DNA of 64,000 nt from Caenorhabditis elegans (taxonomy: Eukaryota; Nematoda; Chromadorea; Rhabditida; Rhabditidae). The translations under genes were made by a program, and so were the position numbers. The number at the start of each line of letters is the position of its first letter. Within the stretch, counting starts at the first letter, position 1. The stretch lies in NCBI RefSeq assembly GCF_000002985.6, contig NC_003283.11:14012001-14076000 (forward strand), read 5' to 3'. The notes under the pieces are model-generated. The model made no database searches. It worked only from the letters and a program-made list of their open reading frames with translations, and had not been told where the DNA came from. Positions 22,593-34,325 of the stretch are shown here, one piece after another.

Positions 22593-25500
22593 TCAATTTC
22601 TGTTTCCTCCTTGAGAATCATTATGGCAGTAGAGATGTGCCAATCGACCATCCGGATACCGGACAAATGCGCTTACAGCGATTTTCTTCTCACAAACAAC
22701 ACATTCACTTGAGAAATTGACGATGATTTTAGTAGATTGCGCCTTGTTTTTGCGCTCCAGCTTCTTTGACATTGCACATTGGGACACAGATTTTTCCATT
22801 TTTCGCTGAAAATTTTCTAGATATAAAGCTTAAAGATTGGAGGTTTTGTAAACAATTTTATCTACGTAGAGTATACGCAACAGTTTGATCATTGAAAGTG
22901 TGTTTAATTCTGTAAACATCCTAAATTCAACCGGAAATTCGATCAGAGTCCAAGATATTGCTTATTGTAATTTCACAAAATTTGACATGCCTGCTTAAAG
23001 GCGCATAGTCTTTTTCAAATGGGTCTCTACGCGCAAAAAAGTTTAATGTAGTCTTTTTTTTTCGGCTGCTCTCTCGCCGATTTCCTTTTTTAAAAAGATA
23101 AATTATATGTTTACGTTTCATTTTCTGATAAAAAATTATTAAAATCAATTTTTAAAGTGAAAAATATGTTTTCCAATTTAAAATGCGCATTTTTTCTGTT
23201 TGTAGGCCTTAAAAAAATATTAAGAAAAAATTATGAAAAAGCTCAGGGAAAATAAAAGATAACGCAGCTGCAAAAAAGACTACCATAAACTTTATTGCGC
23301 GCCAAGACCCATCTGAATACATTCGTGCGCTTTCAAGAAGGCATGTCAAAACCTTGGACAATTATAATAGAAAAGAAAATAATGAACGCATCTCTGAAAC
23401 TTACAGTGCTCGCTTGTCGTCCGGTAGTTTGAATCACCGCGTTAATTGCCGAGAACACGACTCTGAGCGGAGTGGTGGCTGGAAGCATATTCAATGCTCC
23501 AACTGTATCGATTTTATCTGCATGTTTTGCCAGAATCTTGATTGCTGTATTGACATCTGGTTGATACGATGATGTAGAGTTGACTAACGTTGATGCTTCA
23601 GAAACATCATCACGATATGATCCGAATGGAGTCGAATCGGCGTGATAAGGAATCGAGTGCAGTTGTTGCTGATTTGGATGTACCAGAGTTCGGAAGAGCA
23701 TCAGATACACCTGTGAATTGGTCTCATCGTGTGCATTGTAGTAGAGTCTACAGTACTCCTCTGCTGCAGGCACATTCTTCAGTGTATTCACATATATAGC
23801 AAGCGCCTGCTCGTGTTGTTTCAGTCGTCCAAGAATCAGAGCTCTTTCCTCGTAAAATGCATGTGGTGCTAGTTGAAGAAGCACTGTTTGTGGACTGTAT
23901 GAATGGGAAACTTCGAGAAATTTCAAAAGTCGTTTTCGGTAGAGGCCCAGCTCGCCATCCTCGTCTCCCGCGCGAGTGATATTCTCATCTGAAAATGCTT
24001 TTAGAGGTTGTATTTTTTTTTTGTTGTGCTATGAATCAACATACCGTCTGGGAAAGCGTGTACATAATCCTTAAACAAAGTGTTGACTCGTGCCACATAG
24101 AATTCCAAAAGTGTCTCGTGAAAATATGAAGAAGGTTCTTCCCATTTGAAAATCACGTGCTCCAAGTACGGAATCAGTGCATCCGGGCATTCGGATTTCA
24201 AAAATTCCACGACGGCTTTTCGATTTAAATTTCTAGCCATTTCTGTTTCGTCACTAGTGAATATTTGAACTCCGGCTTCCAAATTTTTGGCTAGTACCCA
24301 TTTTGCGTACTTTAGAATTAGTGGCAAATTGCTATTTCCAAGACTTTGAAGATATTCGACAATTTGTTGAATAGCATCATCGAAAAATGGATCAGCATCC
24401 GGGCGGCTAGATTGATCGATAAACAAATCGAGAGCCATTTCATGCTTTTTGCGGGTTTCGTAAAGAATGAATAAAGATCGGAGACGTCCTTCAGATTCGA
24501 GGATCTTCTTTGCATCCTCAAATGTGCACGCGTTGCTTTGAAGACGAATTAGAGAATCCACAAGCATTGGTTTCGTCTGAAATTTTAATTTGTTTTAATT
24601 TTCCATAATTATTCGAAAAACCTTAATATAACACTTTAGAAGTGTTGTATCTACAACTCTCAATGTCAACAAGAGCTTTGCCTTCTCATCTTCATCAGTT
24701 TTCTTTGCCGCTCCCGATGAGTACAAACGATTGTATAATTCAATATGCTTCGCGTGTTCAGTTCGAATTTCAGATAGATAACTACCGAGAGCCAAAAGAG
24801 CACGCATTCTGTCGTTAGCAGGCATATCACTGACAACTCCGGTCATTGATTGAAATCCATCTGGAAGAAGCTCGGGAAACATTCGAATAATTGAGAGCAC
24901 TTCTGAAATATCTCAAAAAAAATTTTAATTTTCTTATGTGAAATGAAGCACTAACCGGTTTTAATTTCTCCAAATAATGCGAATGACTCGTCAAACTTCT
25001 TCTGATTGAATAAATTCAATGCAGCCTTCTTTTTAATTTCTAATTTCTGTTCTTCTGCAAATAAATTCGAATTTTCAGCCAATTGAATTGCTAGCTCGAA
25101 ATGACGTTCCTGTATCAAATGAGACACGTTTTTTCGAAGATTTTGTGAAGTATCAAGAATCCAAATATCGGAAAGAGCAGCGACGAACACTTGTCCACGA
25201 GCACCACTGCAGAGTGTCATAGCCTTCGGGAGGGACATTGTCTGTACAAGTTGACCATCGAAAATTGAACGAACTTCGACGCGGCCTTTTGAGAGCATTC
25301 CAACCAAGTAAGGTGAATCGTATACTGGAAATTTATAGGTAACTAATTAAATAATTTAATTCCACAATAAAGTTACCGATTTGCATGGGAACTTCGCTGA
25401 ACTTGTACTCGTCACTTAATACATTTGCCGGACGTTGTCCCCAAATATCAGTGGTTACAACTATTTCATTCCTCACAAATGCAACTCTTCTTCGATCGAT

Positions 25501-26349
25501 CATTGGCACAATGCCAGGCTGACAGTTGAAATTTAAAAGACGAGTTACAAAACCATTCCATCCTTCCGGAGTTGAACCTTCACTTGGCGAAGTGGTTGTC
25601 TTATCTTTTTGCATTGTCATAGAAAAATACTCGTTTCGAACAGAAAAGAATACCATTTCACCAACGCATCTGTAATTTATTCTATCTTTAATTTGTTTCA
25701 TAAACTTTTGTACCTTATAGATGTTGGAGTATCCAAGAAAACTGGATTATAATCCAATGCAACTTCTATAAATTCTTTGTGGCCATCTTTCTCTCCCCAT
25801 TTGAATAAATATAACTTCTTTCGTGACGAAACAATTACGTACAGGTCTCCAGATGTCTGAAAACAAAAATATTGAATAGAAAATTCGGAAAGTTTCCAAT
25901 GAACCTTGGGTGAAAATCTTGCAAAAGTCTGAACAGGCTTCACTTTGTGAATTAATGTTTCAACTTTATACTCTGGATCGCTGAGCTTGTGAGCCATCAA
26001 TTGACCGTCGGACACGCACAAAAGGAGATCTTCACGTTGGCAAACTTTCAGTTCCATTACTGCTTTCTTGTGAAAGCTTTTGCAGATATTTGTGAGCTCG
26101 AATCCACGACGATCTGTAATTTATCAATATTTAGAAATAGATTTCTTGACGATTAAATATTACTAGCTGAAATTGTGTATGCATAGAGATGTCCTGCTCT
26201 TCCACCGGCTAACAAGGTTTGATTCGATTCTGAAAGCAATCATGATTGTAAATTCCAGTGATTTGATATTGAAAACCTTGAAATGCAAGACATGTTACTT
26301 CTACGGGTAATCGGAGAGCTACTTCGCAAGGCGTGTATGCATCGTACAT
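22593..26349 (-). CDS. vps-39: VPS39, HOPS tethering-complex subunit
   Basis: Ten minus-strand exons: 26349-26277, 26229-26164, 26113-25905, 25856-25714, 25669-25377, 25324-24956, 24902-24622, 24576-24045, 23988-23405 and 22805-22593. They join in frame into about 920 residues. The N-terminal half is a citron-homology/beta-propeller region (DAYTPCEVALRLPVEVTC, VKPVQTFARFSPK, FSVRNEYFSM). The middle is an alpha-solenoid (HERHFELAIQLAENSN-type, KMLVDSLIRLQSNAC). The C-terminus has the Vps39 zinc-binding segment (ECVVCEKKIAVSAFVRYPDG, YCH). It acts with Rab7 in late endosome/lysosome fusion. The start lies only ~130 bases from the edge of the giant inverted repeat. Intron 9 (592 bases) hosts a palindromic element. 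Confidence 0.93.
22979..23352. mobile_element. Palindromic MITE in the last vps-39 intron
   Basis: Inverted arms of about 75 bp: TTTGACATGCCTGCTTAAAG...GTAGTCTTT from 22979 matches, with a few differences, the reverse complement of 23275-23352 (TTTGACATGCCTTCTTGAAAG on the minus strand). The AT-rich centre has no ORF. It is a non-autonomous foldback element that enlarged this intron. Confidence 0.75.
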
Positions 26350-26505
26350 TTTGCTTTGGTGGGTCGAAGTACCTGAAATGAAATTAAAACTGAAAATTAT
26401 GACAGTAATATAGAGAAGAATAAATTTTCGCAAATAAATAATGCCGAATAATCAAAACAATTATTTGTGTCTCGAAAAAACAGACTTCAAATTATCGTTC
26501 CCGAA

Positions 26506-26903
26506 GAGGGGGTACGCTTTCGTAAGGGGATTTTTTCGTAAGGAACGCTTTCAGTAGGGCAATGTGCGGCGCGCCTTTTCGCAAGCCCGCCGCACAGTCC
26601 TTCGCAATCGATTCGAAATCGATTGAAACCCGTTTTTGTCATCGAAAATTCTGAAAATATCCGTATTTAGCTCGAATAAAACTAATTAATTTCCATTAAA
26701 AATCCGTTTTTAATTGAATTCCGTTCGAAATTTCCTGTTGGAAAAATAAATAAATAAATACGAAGAAGCGTGCGGCGCATTGCAAAAAGCCGTGCGGCGC
26801 ATTGCGAAGGACTGTGCGGCGGGCTTGCGAAAAGGCGCGCCGCACATTGCCCTACTGAAAGCGTTCCTTACGAAAAAATCCCCTTACGAAAACGTACCCC
26901 CTC
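26506..26903. mobile_element. hAT-like non-autonomous element, left arm only
   Basis: The 398 bp element starts GAGGGGGTACGC and ends with its near-complement GTACCCCCTC. Terminal inverted repeats of ~100 bp include GTGCGGCGCGCCTTTTCGC. The 8 bp TTCCCGAA occurs immediately outside both ends (26498-26505, 26904-26911), a target duplication of the hAT/P size. The mirror site in the right arm is empty, so it inserted after the arms were duplicated. No ORF. Confidence 0.88.
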
Positions 26904-27389
26904 TTCCCGAAGTGCTCGACGAGTAAACGCGCTCCATTGAACACTTTTTTCGCGCGCATTCAAATTTAGTTTTTTCATGCCTCCAATATTTTTGTATGGA
27001 AAATTGATCGTTTCGCACTGAATTTGTAAATTTTGGAAGAAAATTTTTAACCAAAAATGCTGAAAAAAAAAATTAAAATTAAATTCTTGAAAAAAAATAA
27101 ATTTTTTTCACATTCCAAAAATCACAGATAAGACTACAAAATATCATGAGGGCCACTCCTCGGAAAAAGCTGGGAAAAAAGACAATATTCAAGTCGACTT
27201 GGAAACATTCGTAGCCTGTTTTTTTTCAGGAATCGAAAATCAGCAGAACTCTACACATCATCAGTGCATTGAGAAGACAATATAATACGTTTATAAATTG
27301 GAAAATTTATTATTAATATTATTCACTTTATTATAATTAAACTTAAAAAAAATAAATATTAACAAAGTTATTAAGAGAGCGGACGCATT

Positions 27390-28242
27390 TTGTGCAGTGG
27401 AGGTGGGTCGCCCTTTTCTGCAAAATCCAGGAGTTCGAGACGAAGAAGTGGATGAAGAAGGCGGTGGAGGTGGACTATCTGAAAATTTTCCAATTTAAAA
27501 ACCTAGGGGAGACTGAATTTTCGGACTTTTACATAAATCTGACTGACCAAGAGAAAAAAATCCGATTTTTGTAGGAAATCCAGGAGTTCGAGATGAAGAA
27601 GTTGATGAAGATGTTGGTGGTGATGAAATATCTGAAATGTTTTAATTTAAAAACCTAGGGAAGGCTGACTTTTCGGATTTTTACATAAATCTGACTGACC
27701 AAGAAAAAAAAATAGGGGTTTTGGCAGATCCAGGAGCTGGAGACGAAGAAGCTGATGAAGATGGTGGACGTGGTGGACGATCTGAAATGTTTCAATTTAA
27801 AAACCTAGGAAAGACTGAATTTTCGGAATTATACATCAATTAAACTGACATAGAGAAAAAATCCGATTTTTGTAGAAAATCCCGTCGTTCCAGGCGAAGA
27901 AGTGGATGAAGGTGTTGGTGGTGATGGAATATCTGAAATGTTTCAATTTAAAAACCTAGGAAAGACTGACTTTTCGGAATTATACATCAATTAAACTGAC
28001 ATAGAGAAAAAATCCGATTTTTGTAGAAAATCCCGTCGTTCCAGGCGAAGAAGTGGATGAAGGTATTGGTGGTGATGGAATATCTGAAATGTTTCAATTT
28101 AAAAACCTAGGAAAGACTGACTTTTCGGAATTATACATCAATTAAACTGACATAGAGAAAAAATCCGATTTTTGTAGAAAATCCCGTCGTTCCAGGCGAA
28201 GAAGTGGATGAAGGTGTTGGTGGTGATGGAATATCTGAAATG
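27390..28242 (-). repeat. ~140 bp tandem array (possible micro-exons), left arm
   Basis: About five adjacent units of ~140 bp lie here, and further units follow the LINE at 31966-32170. On the minus strand each unit reads as a strong acceptor (ACATTTCAG or AATTTTCAG), then a Pro/Ser/Thr-rich segment (PSPPTPSSTSSPGT, RPPRPPSSSASSSPAPG, SPPPPPSSSTSSSRTPG). A possible donor (GTCAGT, GTAAAA or GTATAAT) follows, then a short intron containing CCTAGGTTTTTAAATT. Units do not all keep one frame. It may be a repetitive Pro-rich exon array or its relic. The mirror copy is in the right arm. Confidence 0.65.
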
Positions 28243-28852
28243 CCCCTCTACTGAACCGTCAATTCTTTCAAACAGCAATGTCTACAATCAGAAGCCAGCG
28301 AATCGTGATCTATATTCCTCGGTGATGAAGAAGAACCCTGTGCTGAAGAAAGTTGTCGAATCGATTAATCTGGTATCTACTGCTCATTCCTTTGAGAAGA
28401 AATCGAATCTAGCTGTTCTGGAAAACCTGCCCGATGCGAAAAACCCGGATCAAGTTAGTTCCGATTTTAATCTGGTTAAATCTTTCTCCCTTGAATTCTC
28501 TCTCCCTGTTCCCACTGAAGTTTTTAGAGTTGCTACCAAAAATTCCAAAATCATTTCCCGGCCAACTAAAGTTCGTTTCAATTCTGAATCCCTTCGCGAT
28601 GAATTTCTTACCGGTTTCTATAAAAATTGGCGCAACTTTTCCTCTATTCCGCAATCTCCTCGACCGATCCGTGCGCGTAGGGACTTGACTCCCCTCGAGC
28701 TTGTCGCGCTTCGTGAACTCCGTAAGGAGGCCTACGAAGCGAACCAGGCTGCGGGCTGCATTGCGCACGTTATCCGGGATCTTGAAATTGTGGACCTGAT
28801 CTATCCTCGTCCTTTTCCGATGAACCCAATTTCAATCCCTCTCGCCGCATAG
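28243..28852 (+). pseudogene. LINE ORF1 remnant, left copy
   Basis: This is an open frame of about 200 codons ending at 28852, with the 5' part lost to truncation of the element. Seen: a basic and Ser-rich protein, ATKNSKIISRPTKVRFNSESL, ending in DLIYPRPFPMNPISIPLAA. ORF1 of CR1-type elements encodes a nucleic-acid-binding chaperone; here no zinc knuckle remains. The apparent upstream Met lies in flanking array sequence and is not the real start. Confidence 0.65.
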
Positions 28853-29498
28853 GGAGACGGCCGCCTGACACTGAATGATTTAACGCCTCTTTCAAATGAC
28901 ATCCCAACACAACAAACATCACAATTAAATACAAAACTTAAACATAACTCAAAGGCGGCTCTCGTCTGTGTTTCAAAGCCCAAGCTGGTTAATTGCATGT
29001 AGGCTAATGCTCGTTCCATTGCATCGCTTGAAAAACTTGAATTTGTCCATAAGTTCGTAGCCTCTAATAGTTTAGACATCTTGTTTGTTACCGAAACATT
29101 TCTAAGTAATGCTTTTACTGATTTCTCATGCTCTTCACCTCACTATACCTGCATAAGATCTGATCGGCTTGAGTGCCATCCAAAAAATGCGGCGGAGGTA
29201 CTGCTGTGTTTTTTCATAAAAAATGGGCTCTTACGCCTGTCTCAATTGCACCTTCCTTTTATCTCTCGCATTTTTGTCAAATTCTGGCATTAGACCATAA
29301 GCAATCCAAAACTAGATTTATACTGATATACCGCCCCCATCCACTACCGCAAGTAGAACCGCTGAGCTCTTTAAAAATCTAAACCAGCTTCTCGACTGCC
29401 CCTCCTATACTTATGTCCTCCTCGGTGATTTCAATTTTGCAAACACCAAGTGGAATTCAAATTTTCTTCCCACGGGCTCTGAGTATTTCTATAATTGG

Positions 29499-31739
29499 AT
29501 GAAATTTCATGATCTGGCACAAATGGTAAATTTTCCGACTCGGTTTTCCAAATTAAACAGTGGCACGTTTCTTGATCTCATATTTACAAATAATTCCGGT
29601 GTTTTACAAAATTTAAAACCGGGTACTCCATTTATAAACTCAGATCATATTTCCATTTTCTTCTCCTTATCTCTCCCCCAGCCCACTCCTGCTCATTCTG
29701 CCCCTCCCAAGTCTTTTATGAATTTCAGAAAATGTGATTTTTTCAACCTCAATGGATACATGGTGTCATACAATTGGCCTAAACAGCTATCATTCTTTGC
29801 TCCACCTGATTCTAAGCTTAATCATTTTCTCAACATTTTTAATGAGCTTATCTCTGATTTCACTCCCCAATATCCAACATTAAGAGTTCAAAGTCCAAAA
29901 GTTACAGGTAGGAAATTATACAGAAAACTTCGTAAGCATCACCCAGACACTGAATCCTCAGTTTTGAAAAAGAGAGTTAAATCAAGATTAAAATTCCTCA
30001 AAAAGAAAAATATGGCTTTTGAAAATAAATTAATTCACTCTAAGAACTCTAAAAGTCTATTCTCTTACATTAGAAATCGTATAAAGCCTTCCAGTTCTCT
30101 CACTCATTTCTCTGTAGACAATAATAATGTTGATAAACCGATTGAAATGGCGGAAGTATTAGTTAAAGAGTTTTCAAAAAGTTTTGTTACTCATGATCCA
30201 CCCTTCCCAACTTTTCCTTCCTGTGAGAGCACACCGTCCCCAGTAGATACATCGCCATTAACTATCGCGAGTACCATTCTTAAACTAAAACCCAAAATAG
30301 GTTATTCCCTTGACAACATAAATTTTTTTATTTTAAAAAAGTGCTGCGATTCCATTTCTATTCCTTTATCTCTAATTTTTAAAGAATTCATAACTACGAA
30401 TTCATTCCCATCCTGCTGGAAAACCTCAATTGTGATACCTGTACACAAAAAGGGCAACAGTAGTGACCCCAAAAACTATAGGCCCATAGCCTTGACTCAT
30501 CCATTGTCCAGATTATTCGAAAGAATAGTATTAAATCCTACCAGGAAAACATTCTCCCATAAGATATCCAAATTTCAGTTTGGATTCTTAAACAATAGAT
30601 CGTGTATAACTGCCCACCTAAATGCTTCATCTAATTACCATAAAATTCTTTCGGTACCCAATCAGTTTGTTGATATTATCCTTTTCGATTTCGCTAAGGC
30701 GTTCGATTCGGTGCCACACGAGCTTCTTTTATGCAAATTGAGAAACTTCGGTTTCGATGATAACATTTGCTTGTGGTTTAAAGCCTTTATATCAGATCGC
30801 GTCTCAAAAGTGAAAATTGGTGATTCCTTGTCAAATTCTTCCTTCAAGAACTCTTCTGGTGTCCTACAAGGCACTGTCACTGGACCCTTTCTTTTTTTGG
30901 TCTATATAAATGACCTTCTTGATCTATTCCCCCCTGATGTTCACGTTATTGCATTTGCCGACGACCTCAAACTTTTCAGCAATAACTGTCAAAGCTTGCG
31001 GTCATCTATAAAAATAATTGAAAACTGGTGTAAAATTTGGCAGCTCAAGCTAGCCGAAAATAAAACAAAGGTACTTCATGTTGGTAAGAAAAACCCAAAA
31101 TATAAATATTATGTAAACGGACAAAATATTGAATGTTGTTCTAAAGCCTGTGATCTTGGCATATGGGTCGATGATCAATTAGCTTATGAAAAACACATTC
31201 TAGTCAAAGTAAATGCAGCAATGTTTAAATGCCGCCAAATACTCAAAAACTTCCGCTCTCTTAATATGATGTTCTACTTCAAATTATTTAATACTTATAT
31301 TAGACCAATTCTGGAATACGGATGTGAAATTTATCATCCTAAATCTGCTTCCCTGACCAAAAAATTAGAGCAGCCCCTACGTTACTTTTCTAGGCATGTT
31401 TTCAAGAAATGTAAAACTCAATACGATTCATATGAGCATCGCCTCAATCAGTCAAACCAGCAGTCCTTGAAGCACAGACGAGTCTTCCTTATATTGAAAA
31501 CATTCCACAACATAATAACCGGCAAATATCATTTTCCAAATCTAGCCCTCTATCTTAAAAATTCCAAATCTCCCCGGTTTCCATATCAAATGACTGCAAT
31601 AGGCAAAACAAATAACAACAGTTTTCTCCACACACATCTTACAATATGGAATTTAGTAACAAAACATTTCCCGGTGCCAGTGTCAGGCTATACGTTCTCC
31701 AAGCGCATTTCTTGCCTCCCTCTTGAATCTTATGTATGA
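29499..31739 (+). CDS. LINE reverse transcriptase (ORF2 3' part), left copy
   Basis: The 746-codon open frame is the 3' part of ORF2. The end of the endonuclease-like region (FPTRFSKLNSGTFLDLIFTN, NSDHISIFFSL) is at residues ~10-60. The RT domain has KNYRPIALTHPLSRLFERI, QFGFLNNRSCITAHL, DFAKAFDSVPHELL (Asp ~397), VLQGTVTGPFLFLVYINDLL, AFADDLKLFS (FADD at residues 486-489) and LKLAENKTKVLHVGK. A thumb/C-terminal region follows (TYIRPILEYGCEIYHP). Catalytic residues are intact, but the upstream endonuclease is broken, so the Met at 29499 is not the native start and the element is probably immobile. Confidence 0.85.
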   Translation: MKFHDLAQMVNFPTRFSKLNSGTFLDLIFTNNSGVLQNLKPGTPFINSDHISIFFSLSLPQPTPAHSAPPKSFMNFRKCDFFNLNGYMVSYNWPKQLSFFAPPDSKLNHFLNIFNELISDFTPQYPTLRVQSPKVTGRKLYRKLRKHHPDTESSVLKKRVKSRLKFLKKKNMAFENKLIHSKNSKSLFSYIRNRIKPSSSLTHFSVDNNNVDKPIEMAEVLVKEFSKSFVTHDPPFPTFPSCESTPSPVDTSPLTIASTILKLKPKIGYSLDNINFFILKKCCDSISIPLSLIFKEFITTNSFPSCWKTSIVIPVHKKGNSSDPKNYRPIALTHPLSRLFERIVLNPTRKTFSHKISKFQFGFLNNRSCITAHLNASSNYHKILSVPNQFVDIILFDFAKAFDSVPHELLLCKLRNFGFDDNICLWFKAFISDRVSKVKIGDSLSNSSFKNSSGVLQGTVTGPFLFLVYINDLLDLFPPDVHVIAFADDLKLFSNNCQSLRSSIKIIENWCKIWQLKLAENKTKVLHVGKKNPKYKYYVNGQNIECCSKACDLGIWVDDQLAYEKHILVKVNAAMFKCRQILKNFRSLNMMFYFKLFNTYIRPILEYGCEIYHPKSASLTKKLEQPLRYFSRHVFKKCKTQYDSYEHRLNQSNQQSLKHRRVFLILKTFHNIITGKYHFPNLALYLKNSKSPRFPYQMTAIGKTNNNSFLHTHLTIWNLVTKHFPVPVSGYTFSKRISCLPLESYV

Positions 31740-32313
31740 TCTCATTTCCTCACTCATTTGTACATGATGTCATATTTTTTTATTTTTTTATTTTTTTATT
31801 ATTTTTTTCTCATCAACTTTTCTTGGAAATCATTTGTATCATCTGACCTCGGACATGTTCCAATCGTGTCACCTTATCATTCACATTTCTTACCTCATCT
31901 CATTTTTATTCCTCATTTTGCTCTTAATTTTCAAGGCAAGAAATAGTGAATAAATAAATTAAATTAAATGTTTCAATTTAAAAACCTAGGGAAGGCTGAC
32001 TTTTCGGAATTAAACATCAATTAAACTGACATAGAGAAAAAAATAGGGTTTTCTGGCAGATCCAGGAGCTGGAGACGAAGAAGCTGATGAAGATGGCGGA
32101 CGTGGTGGACGATCTGAAATTTTTCCATTTATAAACCTAGGAAAGACTGAATTTTCGGATTTCTACATGAGTTTTACTATTGAAAAATCCCGATTTTCGT
32201 AGAATTTTTTTAAAAACATTTCGAAGCGTGGGAACGTTATAGGGGGTCGTACTAGAGACAATTGGAAATTGAGATAATTAGAGAAAAGTCCTGAAAAAGT
32301 AGGTCATGGGAAA

Positions 32314-33217
32314 ATGAGCACTGAAACTCACTATAAAAGGCAACTTTTTGTAATTTTGAAACTTTTTATCATCATGTCATTCATGACAAAATGCCCAAAA
32401 TGTCCAACTTACGAATCTAAGAAGACTACCAATGTGTATCGACACCTTCGGGAAGTGCATAATGCGAGTGAGGCTGAAGTTGATCAATTCCGAATTCAGA
32501 GAAAAGAAGGTAAATCCTTGACGACAAAAGGCAGTGGAGCGTGGAAGTGTCCCGTATGCGAACTAGTTATTCCAACAGAGAAAGGCTTGAAGAACCATAT
32601 GAACCAGAAGCACAGGAAGAAGCCCATCGATCCTTCGACAATCACTCTTGCTACAACGTCGCCCACAATGGTCTCGCCTCCTCCCAAGGTATTCTATCTG
32701 AAAATTTAAAACATTAAATATAAGTAATTACGTTTCAATTATGACAATTTGATCAGTTTCAGAACAATTTTTCAGAGAATCCAGCTACCCAAATCGACGG
32801 AAAAATCGCTTGTTTCTTCAGTAGCTACAGTTCGAGCCCAACCAACTCAGAAACCAGGAGGAAGGTACAAATGCCCTGTGGAAAACTGTACTTTCTTCAA
32901 GACAAGGAAGGAATTAGCGCTTCATTTCTCAGAAAAACATGATCCTGGATCTGAGCTGGAAACTATGAGCTTCGAAACGGAAACTGAGTTCAAAGTAATT
33001 TTGCAATTTTCCGGCCAGTAATTTTAGATTTTTTTTGAAGATTTGGCTCACCTGTCGACAAGAAGAGACGTGTAGTAGCATGCAGATCTCTCTCAGCTCT
33101 CACGATGGAAACCGCATCACCCATTTTCGCCTCTGCAGACACGAAGGAGGCCAACTCTCCCTAGGGGCAACAAAAAAGGGGGCAACATTTGAACTCTCCC
33201 TGGGGGCAACAAATTAG
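32314..33217 (+). CDS. C2H2 zinc-finger protein, left-arm copy
   Basis: Exons are about 32314 (or the Met at 32374) to 32687, then about 32775-32994, then about 33039-33217. Three Cys2His2-type fingers are visible: CPKCPTYESKK...RHLREVH, CPVCELVIPTEKG...HMNQKH and CPVENCTFFKTRKELALHFSEKH. A Pro/Thr linker lies between the second and third. The tail contains a short duplicated segment (LSLGATKKGATFELSLGATN). It is probably nuclear and DNA-binding; I do not recognise a named gene. It converges on the MSP-like gene and is duplicated identically in the right arm. It could be transposon-borne. The third exon is the least certain. Confidence 0.62.
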
Positions 33218-33445
33218 GGGGCAACATTTTTAATAAGTATATTCAATGGCGAACAAGTTTTTATTTTCCAACCTTTTGATAATTTAATAAAAAATTCGTC
33301 CAAATTTGAAGACAAATTTTAAAATTTCGACAATTAAAACAAATAGAAACAAAAAAAATAACCAAATAGAAACAAACAAATAAAGCACTACTAAATTATG
33401 AAAAACCTAAATTTAGCTTAATGGAACAGAACAGAACAGTAGCAG

Positions 33446-34196
33446 TCAATCAGAATCAGAGTCCACAATGTTTCTTCTCTTGGCAGAAGGCGAAGAAGTA
33501 GATGAAGAGCCAGACGATGATGGTATTGAGTGAATTGGTGATTCCTGTGATCTTCTGAAGTGGTATTGGTTATAAAGTTTAGAATTTTTGAAAACACAAA
33601 AGGTACTTACCCTTTAATATCAATAACTATTTTTTCCATCTCTGAAAAACATCCGTTGGCCAAGTCATTATCACTATCCACTGTTTTGTAAGAGATAGTC
33701 ATTTGATCTGATTCAGACTTTCCGGTAGGTCGACAAATCAAAGCGATTTCGCATTTACTCTTCGGTATAACAGTTCCGAAAGAGGGCACAATAGTGTAGT
33801 CTCTGTAGTTTTTGTAATCAATTTTGTATTCAATTTGGAATAGCGACTCGTTTTCAAGGAAAAACTGTTGAATATCATCTGATTCGCTTGTTGTCAAAGA
33901 TGTTACATTGCTTCTTAAAAAAGCAGGCTCAGGAATACTATTTTCAGTTGATTCCGATAGACGTTGTCTCTTTTGCTTGTTTCTGAAAAGTACTTGATAG
34001 TTGACACAGTAAAAAGTCTGAAATACCTCAAACGAGAAGATCGACGACATTGCCCCTACGCATTTTCACCGGTGAAGCTGACAATGCTGGTTTCACTACT
34101 GAGAGATTCATCTCCAAGCACTCCATCAGTCGTGGTGAGACTATCATTGGAATATATCGCCTGCGACATAGAAGAATTTGCCGGACTTGTATGCAT
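33446..34196 (-). CDS. Small protein with MSP-like segment, left-arm copy (fuller 5' context)
   Basis: Minus-strand exons 34196-34060, 33982-33611 and 33554-33446 join in frame. The N-terminal region is Ser/Thr-rich (SNDSLTTTDGVLGDESLSS). Next comes KQKRQRLSES (basic, NLS-like). The middle segment FQIEYKIDYKNYRDYTIVPSF...ALICRPTGKSESDQMTISYKT resembles the beta-sandwich of major-sperm-protein domains. The tail is Ser-rich, ending KRRNIVDSDSD. MSP resemblance is by pattern only. Upstream exons probably continue into the spacer (34326-34959), which only this copy retains. Confidence 0.55.
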
Positions 34197-34325
34197 CCTG
34201 CAAAAAAATTGTTTTAAGATAAATCTACGAATGGATACCCAAGGAGGGATCGGGAATGATTTCCTTTCGAACGATATTTGTACTTTCTTTTATGTCTTCT
34301 AGCTTGAGTTTTGTTAATCATTGTT

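Larger units (their letters stand above)
28243..31965 (+). mobile_element. CR1-type non-LTR retrotransposon (LINE), left copy
   Basis: The element starts abruptly inside ORF1 (5'-truncated) and ends in an AAATAAATTAAATT-type tail. AAATG flanks both ends (28238-28242, 31966-31970), a short target duplication in the tandem array. ORF1 remnant: about 28243-28852. The endonuclease region (28975-29500) has an in-frame TAG before ANARSI and two frameshifts, near 29190 and 29340. The reverse transcriptase frame is open for 746 codons (see separate entry). It belongs to the CR1-like group of worm LINEs by motif order. Confidence 0.9.

Noticed and set aside
30662-30880. ORF antisense to the LINE reverse transcriptase (and its mirror at 39154-39372)
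   Set aside because: Shadow of the conserved RT frame.
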